Source of the DNA: a virus
Strand: one strand, 5' to 3'
Length of the DNA: 31,463 nt
IMG/VR virus record: IMGVR_UViG_3300010299_001894
Coordinates: 1 to 31,463 of that record
The position numbers and the translations under genes were made by a program. Positions 7,089 through 14,314 of the stretch are shown in pieces. Position 1 is the first letter of the stretch, and every line of letters starts with the position of its first letter. The notes beneath the pieces were generated by a model. That model was not told the origin of the DNA. It saw nothing but the letters and a program-made list of their open reading frames with translations, and made no database searches.

Positions 7089-7649
7089 ATGGAAAAGAAA
7101 CCAGCTCACTACATAGACAACAAAGAGTTCTATGCTAAAATTTCAGAGTATAAAGCACTCTGTAATGAGGCAGAGGCTGCTGGGGATGAGCGCCCACCTG
7201 TAACGCAATATTTAGGCGAGTGTTTTATTAAAATTGCCAATCACCTTGCATACAGATCTAATTTTATTAACTATACCTTTAGAGAGGAAATGGTTTTAGA
7301 TGGTATTGAAAACTGTCTAACATACATTCACAACTTTGATCCTGACAAATCAAAAAATCCTTTTGCGTATTTTACACAAATTACATACTATGCCTTCTTA
7401 AGAAGAATACAAAAAGAAAAGAAACATCAAGAAACTAAAATGAAGTATCTACAGTCAGTAGACTTAGAAGCTATTTTAGAGGACTTGAATGAGGGTGAAC
7501 AAGGCAGTAACGAGTTTGTTGCATGGATGCGAGAACAACTAGACAATAATGCTAGGGAAGCCGCTAAAATGGAAGACTACAAGAAGCCCCCTAAGAGACG
7601 CCCCAAGTATTTTGATGAAAAAAAATCATCAGAAGAGCTTGACATTTAG
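7089..7649 (+). CDS. 55: Late-transcription sigma factor gp55
   Basis: 186 residues, same length as T4 gp55 (185). Diagnostic blocks: YIDNKEFYAKI near the N-terminus (T4 YVNNKELLQAI), REEMVLDGIENCLTYIHNFD (T4 QEMIADGIEASIKGLHNFD) and KNPFAYFTQITYYAFLRRI (T4 KNPHAYITQACFNAFVQRI), which form the sigma region 2 that reads the late box. A basic RRPKYFDEKK segment lies near the C-terminus. It explains the six TATAAATA boxes found in this window. ATG follows GGAG. Confidence 0.95.
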   Translation: MEKKPAHYIDNKEFYAKISEYKALCNEAEAAGDERPPVTQYLGECFIKIANHLAYRSNFINYTFREEMVLDGIENCLTYIHNFDPDKSKNPFAYFTQITYYAFLRRIQKEKKHQETKMKYLQSVDLEAILEDLNEGEQGSNEFVAWMREQLDNNAREAAKMEDYKKPPKRRPKYFDEKKSSEELDI

Positions 7650-7666
7650 AAAAAACCTGTTATAAT
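7639..7666 (+). promoter_or_regulatory. Consensus sigma70 promoter for the queE operon
   Basis: TTGACA (7639-7644) in the 3' end of gene 55, 16-bp spacer, TATAAT (7661-7666). It lies 36 nt upstream of the queE GTG and heads the deazaguanine gene run. Confidence 0.9.
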
Positions 7667-7702
7667 AGCAGCATAATTCGTAATGATTGTGAGAACTTAA
7701 TT

Positions 7703-8590
7703 GTGAAAATACGTTATTCTGAAATGTTTTACTCGTTCCAAGGCGAGGCTGAATTGGCTGGCACACCTACAGTGTGGATTAGGTTCTTTGGTTGCAATTT
7801 AGAATGTAATGGCTTTGGACAAAGTATCCCCTCTAATCCTGACACATGGAAACTCCCCTATAAAGACTACGACTTGATTAATGTCAAGCAAGTAGAGGAC
7901 TTACCTGTATGGGAGTATGGTTGTGATTCTTCTTACTCTTGGTCAATGAAGTATAAACATCTCGCACAAGATACAACCCCAGAAGAAGCTTGCAATAAAT
8001 TAGAAGAACTTTTACCTTACGGTAAGTTTACACATCCCATAACAAAACAAGAAAATATGCTTGCCTTTACTGGTGGCGAGCCTATGCTACAACAAAGGCA
8101 AATGAAAGCTATTGTTAATGAGTTTCTTATTCGTGGTAATGTTCCTAAGATCATTACAGTAGAAACAAACGGCACAAAAAAACTAAACAAAGATTTACAA
8201 GACTACATTAATATCTTTTTAGCAGATATGGGCATACGTTGGCATTGGGCTATTAGTCCTAAAACATTACACACTGCTGGAGAAGTAGGCAAGGTAGATG
8301 TAGACAATTTTATGTCTTACCTTTTTCATACTACTAGCACTGGTTGTCTTAAATTTGTTTGTAACGGATCAGAAGAAAGTTGGTTTGAACTAGAAGGATA
8401 TGTAAGGCAAGTTCAAGAGTATTGTTCATTTGCAGAAATGACTATGCCAGATATTTGGATTATGCCTGTAGGTGCTACAAAAGAAGAACAAGAAGAAGTA
8501 GCAGACATTTGTGTCGAAGCTATGAAACGAGGATACAAGGTTGCCACTCGTAATCATGCTTATGTATTTGGCAACCAAATAGGAACTTAA
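7703..8590 (+). CDS. queE: QueE-like radical SAM 7-carboxy-7-deazaguanine synthase
   Basis: 295 residues from a GTG start 36 nt after a consensus promoter. QueE converts 6-carboxytetrahydropterin to 7-carboxy-7-deazaguanine using a [4Fe-4S] cluster and SAM. Seen: N-terminal FYSFQGEAELAGTPTVWIR, cluster cysteines C31 and C35 in GCNLEC, then C74 in GCDSSYSW; classical QueE reads GCNL-C-x2-CDT-x-YTW, so about 36 residues are inserted between the second and third cysteines. The TGGEPMLQ motif (about 123-130) and ETNGT motif follow the radical SAM barrel. It is longer than typical QueE (about 210-250), mainly because of the insertion and the C-terminal region. Founding member of the modification operon with FolE, DpdA-like and QueD. 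Confidence 0.92.
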   Translation: MKIRYSEMFYSFQGEAELAGTPTVWIRFFGCNLECNGFGQSIPSNPDTWKLPYKDYDLINVKQVEDLPVWEYGCDSSYSWSMKYKHLAQDTTPEEACNKLEELLPYGKFTHPITKQENMLAFTGGEPMLQQRQMKAIVNEFLIRGNVPKIITVETNGTKKLNKDLQDYINIFLADMGIRWHWAISPKTLHTAGEVGKVDVDNFMSYLFHTTSTGCLKFVCNGSEESWFELEGYVRQVQEYCSFAEMTMPDIWIMPVGATKEEQEEVADICVEAMKRGYKVATRNHAYVFGNQIGT

Positions 8591-8591
8591 T

Positions 8592-8750
8592 ATGTTAGGT
8601 AAAGATAACCGAAAAACACATTTCTATATCAGTTTACTTAAAAGTGGTTTTAGATTTGTAGCAGCAGGCTTTCTCGTATTTGGAGATTTTGTCGTTGCAG
8701 GATTAATGTTTGCTTTAGCAGAAGTGCTTGGCATTTTGGAGGAGCTTTGA
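8592..8750 (+). CDS. Small single-span membrane protein, 52 aa
   Basis: ATG two bases after the queE stop; its TGA overlaps the TTG start of the next gene by 4 nt. Basic N-terminus (residues 1-21), then a hydrophobic region at about 22-48 (FVAAGFLVFGDFVVAGLMFA), long enough for a membrane helix, then two Glu. No family recognised. Position between queE and the phosphoribosyltransferase suggests translation coupling rather than a known part in base modification. Confidence 0.75.
   Translation: MLGKDNRKTHFYISLLKSGFRFVAAGFLVFGDFVVAGLMFALAEVLGILEEL
8738..8744 (+). promoter_or_regulatory. Strong ribosome binding site GGAGGAG deciding a TTG start
   Basis: This lies 2 nt before TTG at 8747, the only plausible start of the phosphoribosyltransferase; no in-frame ATG is available nearby. 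Confidence 0.7.
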
Positions 8751-9175
8751 ACTATAACCTTGATGAAAACGGCAATATAGATCTGTCTTGGAAAGATATA
8801 GACGTACTTGTACAACGAATAGCAGATAATATCGACTTTCCTGTTAAAAAAATAATCGGTATTGCTAGAGGGGGACTTATCCCCGCAGTAATGTTGTCTA
8901 ATAAACTTGGTATACCAATGGTGCCTATTACATGGCAAACAAGAGACTTAGAAAAATATCATGATGTTGAATCTCTGATACATAATAATGAACCAGATAT
9001 TTTAATATTTGACGACATGGTAGACAGCGGACAAACATACTTAGATTTGTATGAGATCTGTCCAGCCGCAAAGTTTGGTGCTCTTTTCAATAAAAAAGAA
9101 GAAATAACACTTGACATTTGTGGAGAGTATATGTATAATTTACCTAATTGGTTAATATTCCCGTGGGAGAAGTAA
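8747..9175 (+). CDS. Phosphoribosyltransferase (type I, Gpt-like)
   Basis: 142 residues from TTG, overlapping the previous stop. The PRPP-binding loop ILIFDDMVDSGQTY (85-98) is the type I PRTase signature, and IIGIARGGLIPAVMLSNKLG (36-55) is the phosphate/substrate loop region of xanthine/hypoxanthine-type enzymes. Substrate cannot be read from sequence. Its place between QueE and FolE raises the possibility of purine or deazapurine base salvage for the modification pathway, but this is inference. Its TAA overlaps the folE ATG (TAATG). Confidence 0.88.
   Translation: MNYNLDENGNIDLSWKDIDVLVQRIADNIDFPVKKIIGIARGGLIPAVMLSNKLGIPMVPITWQTRDLEKYHDVESLIHNNEPDILIFDDMVDSGQTYLDLYEICPAAKFGALFNKKEEITLDICGEYMYNLPNWLIFPWEK
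9111..9139 (+). promoter_or_regulatory. Consensus sigma70 promoter inside the PRTase gene, upstream of folE
   Basis: TTGACA (9111-9116), 17-bp spacer, TATAAT (9134-9139), ending 35 nt before the folE ATG. Good placement for an internal promoter that boosts folE and the downstream genes. Confidence 0.7.
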
Positions 9176-9873
9176 TGGAAAAAGAATACAAACCTGTAAG
9201 TCAGGAAATCGCAGAACGCCTTAAGAAAAGGGGTGTTCGTTATTTTGCGTGCGACAATATCTCAGAACATATTGAGAGCTGGGAGCATGATCAACTAATT
9301 AGTGAACTACAAGGAAAGTTTCAAGGTGTTCTAGAATCCCTGGTTATTGACACTGAAAACGATCCTAACAGTAAAGATACAGCTAGACGTTTGGCAAAGA
9401 TGTATGTATTAGAAATTATGGGCGGTAGATTCGAAAAGCCACCCACAGTTACCTCTTTTCCTAACGAAGATGAATACGAACAATTAATTGTTATTCGTTC
9501 TGATATTAAAAGCATGTGTTCGCATCATCATCAGCCGGTACAAGGTGTTTGTTATATTGCTTGTATGCCTGGACAAAAAGTTATTGGGCTATCTAAATAC
9601 ACAAGAGTAGCACAACACTTAGCTGCACGTGGACATTTGCAAGAAGAACTTACTGAGATGATTGCAAAGGAAATTGAAAGGCTAACCGAGTCTAAGGCTG
9701 TAGGTGTTTACATTAGAGCACGACATGGTTGTTGTGAAAATAGAGGCATTAGATCCTCTAATAGTTCTACACAAACTACAGTATTAAAAGGTTTGTTGCA
9801 GTCAGATAAAGCTCTTAAAAATGAATTTATGCACAACATCCAGCTACAGGAATTAGGTAATGGATCCTTCTAA
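9175..9873 (+). CDS. folE: GTP cyclohydrolase I (FolE)
   Basis: 232 residues. The ATG at 9175 is preferred over an upstream in-frame TTG at 9148 because it has GGGAGAAG in front and a TAATG overlap with the previous gene. GTP cyclohydrolase I turns GTP into dihydroneopterin triphosphate, the first step to 7-deazaguanine (and to folate). Zinc ligands are visible: C115 and H118 in MCSHHHQP, C186 in RHGCCENRGIR. Further family blocks: VIGLSKYTRVAQHLAAR (136-152) and SSNSSTQTT (194-202). The Glu of the usual CEHH is Ser here. With QueD and QueE in the same operon, a deazaguanine role is far more likely than folate. Confidence 0.95.
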   Translation: MEKEYKPVSQEIAERLKKRGVRYFACDNISEHIESWEHDQLISELQGKFQGVLESLVIDTENDPNSKDTARRLAKMYVLEIMGGRFEKPPTVTSFPNEDEYEQLIVIRSDIKSMCSHHHQPVQGVCYIACMPGQKVIGLSKYTRVAQHLAARGHLQEELTEMIAKEIERLTESKAVGVYIRARHGCCENRGIRSSNSSTQTTVLKGLLQSDKALKNEFMHNIQLQELGNGSF

Positions 9874-10399
9874 AAGACAAGTTATTGTTGACTTAGAAAC
9901 TCTAAGTACTCGCTCTAATGCAGTTATTACTAGCATTGGTGCTGTTGCGTTTACTATAAACGACGGCATCTTAGGTGAGTTTTTTATTAATGTAGATCCT
10001 ATTACATGTAAAGATGTTGGTATGCACATTGATAAAGAAACTGTAGAGTGGTGGCAACAACAACCTGCAGAAGCTAGAGAGTCTTGGCAAAAAAATCCTG
10101 TGCCATTAGATGAAGCGCTAGATAAGTTTGCAAGGTTTTATGGTGAAGAGTCTATTCCTATTTGGGGTAATGGTGCTAACTTTGATGTGGTTATTTTAGA
10201 AAACGCTTTTATTCATTCTGGTTGGACTGCTAATCGTCCAGGCAACTTTAAGTTTCCATGGAAGTTTTGGGACATTTATTGTCTACGAACTCTAACTAAT
10301 GTTCTAGGACGTAAAGTAGAAAAGACAGGAATTAATCACAACGCACTACACGACGCAATGGCAGAGGCAAAAGTATTATTGGAAATATTGAGATCATGA
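9860..10399 (+). CDS. DnaQ-fold 3'-5' exonuclease (DexA / Rv2179c-like)
   Basis: 179 residues, start overlapping folE by 14 nt. DEDD-type exonuclease motifs: DLETLSTRSNAVITSIGAVAF (acidic D11/E13 of Exo I, split here as DLETLST and SIGAVAF), WGNGANFDVVILENAF (Exo II Asp) and HNALHDAMAEAKVLLEIL (Exo III His/Asp). The serine-rich first motif and layout resemble the T4 DexA and mycobacterial Rv2179c group rather than proofreading domains. It may degrade host or phage nucleic acid; why it sits between folE and the transglycosylase is unclear. Its stop overlaps the next ATG (ATGA). Confidence 0.88.
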   Translation: MDPSKRQVIVDLETLSTRSNAVITSIGAVAFTINDGILGEFFINVDPITCKDVGMHIDKETVEWWQQQPAEARESWQKNPVPLDEALDKFARFYGEESIPIWGNGANFDVVILENAFIHSGWTANRPGNFKFPWKFWDIYCLRTLTNVLGRKVEKTGINHNALHDAMAEAKVLLEILRS

Positions 10400-11658
10400 A
10401 ATTAGAATATGTAGTCTCAGGCACATCATATATGCGTCTGACAAACCCTAAGATTATTAACGATCCTGAAAACGTTTATACAGTTAATAAGTTAATGAAA
10501 GATATCGTGCAAGATAAAAACTCGCACGATTTTTCTATGCTGTATAATGCTTGCACTGAATCTGGTTTTGGGGAAAAGTTTCAAGTATATAAAGACAGCT
10601 GTAAATATATTCATGCTGACTCCGGCGGACTACAGGTTGTTACACAAGGTAAACAACTAACAGACGAACTAAAAGATAAAGTTTATGAGAACCAGGCAAA
10701 GTGGGCAGACATTGGTATGTGTTTTGACGAAATTCCTGTCACTCTTGTCGGCGATCGATCAGATAGAAATGATGTAAAAGGGCGTTTCTTTAACCGTGAT
10801 GGCTTCGAAGAATGTGCTAGCATTACAGGTAGAAATATTAAAAGACAATTTGAGATATTTGATCAACATAATAGCAAGTGTCGTCCATTTGTTATTTTAC
10901 AAGGCAACGACTTCCCCACATACATGAAGTGGGCAGAAAAAATTCTAGAAGAGGTACCACAAGAGAAGCACAAAAAACTAGGTGGTATTGCTATGGCAGC
11001 GGCTGCACTTGGTACGGGTAATTTAGAAGATGTACAGAGAGCTTTTACTGCTAGTCAAGCACCTATTCGCGATGAGAACGGCAAACTACATGTACACGTT
11101 CTTGGTGTTGGCTCTGTACGAAGAATGCTTCCCTATTTAATTTTCCTACAAAACGAAACATATAAAGACGTGGTAGTGTCTTATGATAGTACTACACACT
11201 CTAGAGCTGTAGAAACAGGTTTGTACTATATGGGAGAAGGTACAACAAAATTTAGCAGAGACTTTGATGATTATTACAGACAATTCTACAATGATTTGTC
11301 TGAGGTTATTGATATCCCTGTTAGTGTCAAAGAATTCCATAAGATTTTAAATACAAACGCTACAACATGGCTAGAAGAACATACAGATCTTAACTTATGG
11401 ATTAAAATTAGAACAGCATTTATTTTTAAGAGTATTGGCAATTTTACTAAACATGTAGAAAAACTCTTGACAAATCCAGACAATGTGTTAGAATTTGCAC
11501 GAAAAATTGGACTAGAACATGAGTACAGAAATTTGTACAATGTAAAAGATCTAGATTCGTTTAACTACTGGTACAATAGTCCACACTTAGGCGGCAGTAT
11601 GAAATCTGCTCCTGTTAGAGACGAAGCACCAGTATCATTGGAGGACTTGTTCGCATGA
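10396..11658 (+). CDS. dpdA: DpdA-like 7-deazaguanine DNA transglycosylase (TGT family)
   Basis: 420 residues of the tRNA-guanine transglycosylase fold. Seen: DSGGLQV at 75-81 (TGT DSGGFQV; D75 equals the substrate-binding Asp), FDEIP with D111, ILQGND (168-173) where TGT has VQGG, LGVGSVRRML (236-245), and SYDSTTHSRA with D264 at the place of the catalytic nucleophile. The C-terminal CxCxxC...H zinc site of tRNA TGT is absent after D264. In phages, such proteins (DpdA) swap guanine in DNA for preQ0-type bases, giving resistance to restriction. Accompanying folE, queE and queD supports a DNA role; a tRNA role cannot be excluded by sequence. ATG overlaps the exonuclease stop by 3 bases. Confidence 0.85.
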   Translation: MKLEYVVSGTSYMRLTNPKIINDPENVYTVNKLMKDIVQDKNSHDFSMLYNACTESGFGEKFQVYKDSCKYIHADSGGLQVVTQGKQLTDELKDKVYENQAKWADIGMCFDEIPVTLVGDRSDRNDVKGRFFNRDGFEECASITGRNIKRQFEIFDQHNSKCRPFVILQGNDFPTYMKWAEKILEEVPQEKHKKLGGIAMAAAALGTGNLEDVQRAFTASQAPIRDENGKLHVHVLGVGSVRRMLPYLIFLQNETYKDVVVSYDSTTHSRAVETGLYYMGEGTTKFSRDFDDYYRQFYNDLSEVIDIPVSVKEFHKILNTNATTWLEEHTDLNLWIKIRTAFIFKSIGNFTKHVEKLLTNPDNVLEFARKIGLEHEYRNLYNVKDLDSFNYWYNSPHLGGSMKSAPVRDEAPVSLEDLFA

Positions 11659-12197
11659 ACTATTTTAAACTTTCCGAAGATCTCGACGAGGCATCTAAAT
11701 ATCATATAGACAAACACGCAGTTAAGATGCCTACAGAGTATACACAACTTCTTTGTACAGCACATCGTGTACTAGATGGTGACATGTATATTGACAAAAC
11801 TGCTAACAATCGACGCATTAAACGTTGGCGTATGGATGATCCAGAACTAGAAGATGTTTTGTACAAGGCATCACACATTAATCATCCAACGGCAAAGTGG
11901 GTTCGCGAATCAGTAGAAAATTATAACGAACTTTATAACGCTTGGTTAAGCCTTTGTAAAGAGTACACACACCGTTATGGCAGAACACACTTGACAAAAA
12001 CTAAATTAGAGTGTATACTAAAGACTCCTCCTAAGAACATTCCTAATGTTCCTGGGACACCTGTACCACAAGCTATGCCTGATGATGTAAAACAAGAGAG
12101 TGTAGTGGAGGCATATCGTGCTTACTATAGAAAATACAAAGCAGGGTTTGCCAAGTGGACAAAGAGAGAAACACCGGAGTGGTTTTATGCAAATTAA
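11655..12197 (+). CDS. Conserved phage protein with HxDKH signature, unknown function
   Basis: 180 residues, starting 4 nt inside the dpdA end. Hallmarks: YHIDKHAVKMPTEYTQLL (16-33), HINHPTAKWVRESVENYN (74-91) and CKEYTHRYGRTH (101-112), all rich in His, Asp and Arg in helical context, so an enzyme active site is plausible. A C-terminal aromatic EAYRAYYRKYKAGFAKW segment looks nucleic-acid-binding. I have a sense of similar proteins in other phages but know no function. Fixed between the transglycosylase and a T-fold protein, it is a candidate new component of the base-modification pathway. Confidence 0.8.
   Translation: MNYFKLSEDLDEASKYHIDKHAVKMPTEYTQLLCTAHRVLDGDMYIDKTANNRRIKRWRMDDPELEDVLYKASHINHPTAKWVRESVENYNELYNAWLSLCKEYTHRYGRTHLTKTKLECILKTPPKNIPNVPGTPVPQAMPDDVKQESVVEAYRAYYRKYKAGFAKWTKRETPEWFYAN
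11991..12019 (+). promoter_or_regulatory. Sigma70-like promoter inside the HxDKH gene
   Basis: TTGACA (11991-11996), 17-bp spacer, TATACT (12014-12019). It is about 170 nt upstream of the T-fold gene. Coding-sequence location keeps confidence moderate. Confidence 0.4.
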
Positions 12198-12567
12198 AAG
12201 ACAAATTAAAGTATCCTTTCAAAAAGAAGGTGTACACAAATATCCTGCAGCCTTAACAGATCCTAAATTAGCGACAGGCGAGTGGGACGACGTATCTTTT
12301 TTAGGGTATCCTCATAGGCACATCTTTCATTTCTATGTAACTATCGAAGTTACACATAACGACAGAGACATTGAGTTTATTCAGTTTAAGCGTTGGCTAG
12401 AACGTCTGTACAGTACAGAGTTTTTAGAACTTGATTACAAATCCTGTGAAATGATTGCAGAAGAATTAATTGATACTATCATGGAAAAATATCCAAATAG
12501 AAACATTATCGTAGAAGTGTATGAAGATAATGAAAATGGAGCTGTATTAAGTGCCGAAGTTAAATGA
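12187..12567 (+). CDS. PTPS/QueD-like T-fold protein without the catalytic Cys
   Basis: 126 residues from ATG 12187, overlapping the upstream stop by 11 nt (an in-frame start at 12118 would overlap by 80 nt and is less likely). The pattern resembles 6-pyruvoyl-tetrahydropterin synthase: H17 after a beta strand, H43-x-H45 in PHRHIFHFYV (the place of the HGH motif), FIQFKRWLERL (like DFAELK), then SCEMIAEELIDTI and a final VEVYEDNENG strand (like VKET). These would supply the zinc triad, but no Cys lies between H17 and H43, where QueD has its catalytic Cys. It may bind a pterin or deazapurine without doing the QueD reaction. The true QueD is encoded at 14314. Confidence 0.65.
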   Translation: MQIKRQIKVSFQKEGVHKYPAALTDPKLATGEWDDVSFLGYPHRHIFHFYVTIEVTHNDRDIEFIQFKRWLERLYSTEFLELDYKSCEMIAEELIDTIMEKYPNRNIIVEVYEDNENGAVLSAEVK

Positions 12568-12916
12568 AGCCAGGCTCGTAGAATATGAAATTCGTCCTTG
12601 GGGAACTTTTTATAATATTGACGAAGGCGACTTGTTTAAGACTAAAACAATTAAAGTAAATCCTGGCTGTAGGTTAAGTAGGCAACGACACACAAACAGA
12701 GAAGAACATTGGATTATTATTTCCGGCGAAGGTATTATGGAACTCAACGGAAAAGAATGGCGAGTAATGAGAGGGGATACAATTTTTATTGATAAGATGG
12801 ACATACATCGAATTACTAATGACGATAATGAGCCTCTTGTTTTTTGTGAAGTACAGTTAGGTGTTTGTGATGAAGATGATATTGAACGCCTTGATGATGA
12901 TTATGGGAGAATTTAA
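12551..12916 (+). CDS. Mannose-6-phosphate isomerase-type cupin
   Basis: 121 residues, GTG start with GGAG 9 nt upstream; overlaps the T-fold gene by 17 nt. It matches the stand-alone C-terminal cupin of type II phosphomannose isomerase / GDP-mannose pyrophosphorylase: RPWGTFYNIDEGDLFKTK, PGCRLSRQRHTNREEHW (metal-binding His 47 and 53, Glu 51/52), SGEGIMELNG, FIDKMDIHRI and EDDIERLDDDYGR written here as DDIERLDDDYGR. The family interconverts fructose-6-P and mannose-6-P or modifies nucleotide sugars. Next to a glycosyltransferase and a nucleotidyltransferase, it points to a sugar pathway. Confidence 0.88.
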   Translation: MPKLNEARLVEYEIRPWGTFYNIDEGDLFKTKTIKVNPGCRLSRQRHTNREEHWIIISGEGIMELNGKEWRVMRGDTIFIDKMDIHRITNDDNEPLVFCEVQLGVCDEDDIERLDDDYGRI

Positions 12917-13890
12917 TGAGTAAAATAATTTATGTTCCTCTAGAACATATTGAAGGCAGATATACTGTTCACATGGATAGGGACATTACAAACTATTTTG
13001 AAGATAATAATATAGAATATATTAAAGTAGTACCTATTGATGATAAACCCTCATTGCCTGAGGGTTGTTTTTTAAATGCCGCATTTACATCTAAGTTTAA
13101 AAGTTTACAAATGGCTCTTATTGCAGAGTTATATGAACAAAATATGATTAATGATGGCGACAGATTTTTCTTTAGTGATATTTGGTTCCCTGGTATTGAA
13201 TCTATTCCTTACATGAACTACTTTCATAAAGTAGATGCTAAAATTACAGGTGTAATACACGCAGGTAGTTTTACTGATACAGACTTTGTAAGAGACTTAG
13301 AACGTTGGGCTAAAAACTTTGAAGATATTATCTTTGATATTTCTGATAAAGTATATTGTGCCAGCAACTTTATTAAAAATGATATTATTAAAAAGAGAAT
13401 TGTACAGCCTGAAAAACTTGTAGTTACTGGTTTGCCTATTGATTTTAGTGGACTAGACAAACACAAGGGTAAGGAAAAAGAAAACATTGTTGTATTTAAT
13501 GGAAGGCTCTGTGACGAAAAACAACCTTGGTTGTTTGACGAACTTGCAAAGCGAGTACAGCGAGACAATTTGTTTGAAGAAATTGAGTTTGTAAAAACAC
13601 AAGAACATAATTTAAGTAAAGAAGAATATTACGACTTGCTAGGTAGAGCTAAGGTTGTTGTTAGTTATGCACTACAAGAAAACTTTGGTTTTGGCGTTGG
13701 TGAAGCAGCATATTTGGGTTGTACTCCGGTAGTACCTAACAGGCTTGTTTATCCAGAACTATACGACAAGAAACATTTGTTTGATAGTTTTGAGGAAAGT
13801 GTTGCTTTAGTAAATAAGGCATTGACAGAACATGAAAACGAAAGTATAATTATTGACAATAACTGTCTAAAGGAGTGGTTTAGTGATTAG
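12916..13890 (+). CDS. GT-B glycosyltransferase, GT4-like
   Basis: 324 residues; ATG shares one base with the cupin stop. The C-terminal Rossmann half has IVVFNGRLCDEKQP (191-204), a KTQEHNLSKEEYYDLLGRA segment and the E-x7-E donor-binding signature E255-NFGFGVG-E263, followed by AAYLGCTPVVPN: typical of family 4 retaining enzymes. The N-terminal half is atypical. Donor and acceptor are unknown; location inside the deazaguanine operon makes phage DNA an acceptor worth testing, but a surface or virion glycan is possible. It carries an internal consensus promoter at 13822. Confidence 0.85.
   Translation: MSKIIYVPLEHIEGRYTVHMDRDITNYFEDNNIEYIKVVPIDDKPSLPEGCFLNAAFTSKFKSLQMALIAELYEQNMINDGDRFFFSDIWFPGIESIPYMNYFHKVDAKITGVIHAGSFTDTDFVRDLERWAKNFEDIIFDISDKVYCASNFIKNDIIKKRIVQPEKLVVTGLPIDFSGLDKHKGKEKENIVVFNGRLCDEKQPWLFDELAKRVQRDNLFEEIEFVKTQEHNLSKEEYYDLLGRAKVVVSYALQENFGFGVGEAAYLGCTPVVPNRLVYPELYDKKHLFDSFEESVALVNKALTEHENESIIIDNNCLKEWFSD
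13822..13850 (+). promoter_or_regulatory. Consensus sigma70 promoter at the end of the GT gene
   Basis: TTGACA (13822-13827), 17-bp spacer, TATAAT (13845-13850), ending 32 nt before the nucleotidyltransferase start at 13883. Placement is ideal for transcription of the nucleotidyltransferase, queD and gp47/46. Confidence 0.7.
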
Positions 13891-14314
13891 AGTTGGTATT
13901 ATATCAGGAGGATTTGATCCTATTCACAGCGGACATATCCATTATATTAAGTCTGCAAAAGAACTTTGTGATATTCTTGTTGTTGGTGTAAACTCTGACG
14001 ACTGGCTTGAAAGAAAAAAAGGCAAAGCATTTATGCCTTGGGGAGAAAGAGCCGCTATTGTTTCGGCAATAGTTGGTGTTGATTGCGTTTTATTCTTTAA
14101 TGACAACGACGGAAGCGCTAGAAATCTTATACATAAAGTACAGGAACTTTATAGTGATGATCCCGTTGAATATATTTTTATGAATGGCGGCGATCGAACT
14201 AAAGAAAACATTCCAGAAATGGATTGTGTAAATGTGAACTTCCTATTTGGAGTTGGTGGTGCTGATAAAGCAAACAGTTCAAGTTGGATTTTAAAACAAT
14301 GGGAGACAAAATAA
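13883..14314 (+). CDS. Cytidylyltransferase-like nucleotidyltransferase (TagD/RfaE-C type)
   Basis: 143 residues, start overlapping the glycosyltransferase by 8 nt. GGFDPIHSGHIHYI (9-22) holds the HxGH motif of the cytidylyltransferase superfamily; the VVGVNSDDWLERKKGK segment and the SSSWILKQW end correspond to the later nucleotide-binding motifs. Family members make CDP-glycerol, CDP-ethanolamine or ADP-heptose. Which nucleotide and substrate are used cannot be read. With the cupin and GT it forms a sugar-activation/transfer cassette. TAA overlaps the queD ATG (TAATG). Confidence 0.88.
   Translation: MIRVGIISGGFDPIHSGHIHYIKSAKELCDILVVGVNSDDWLERKKGKAFMPWGERAAIVSAIVGVDCVLFFNDNDGSARNLIHKVQELYSDDPVEYIFMNGGDRTKENIPEMDCVNVNFLFGVGGADKANSSSWILKQWETK

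Noticed and set aside
9148-9174. TTG start extending FolE by nine residues
   Set aside because: The ATG at 9175 has the better ribosome site and the TAATG coupling seen throughout the window; the extension has no family similarity.
9860-10399. Calling the exonuclease a polymerase proofreading subunit
   Set aside because: It lacks polymerase context and the first motif fits the DexA/Rv2179c group better than DnaQ epsilon.
14284-14313. TTG start extending QueD by ten residues
   Set aside because: It lies inside the nucleotidyltransferase end; ATG 14314 has GGGAG and a one-base overlap.
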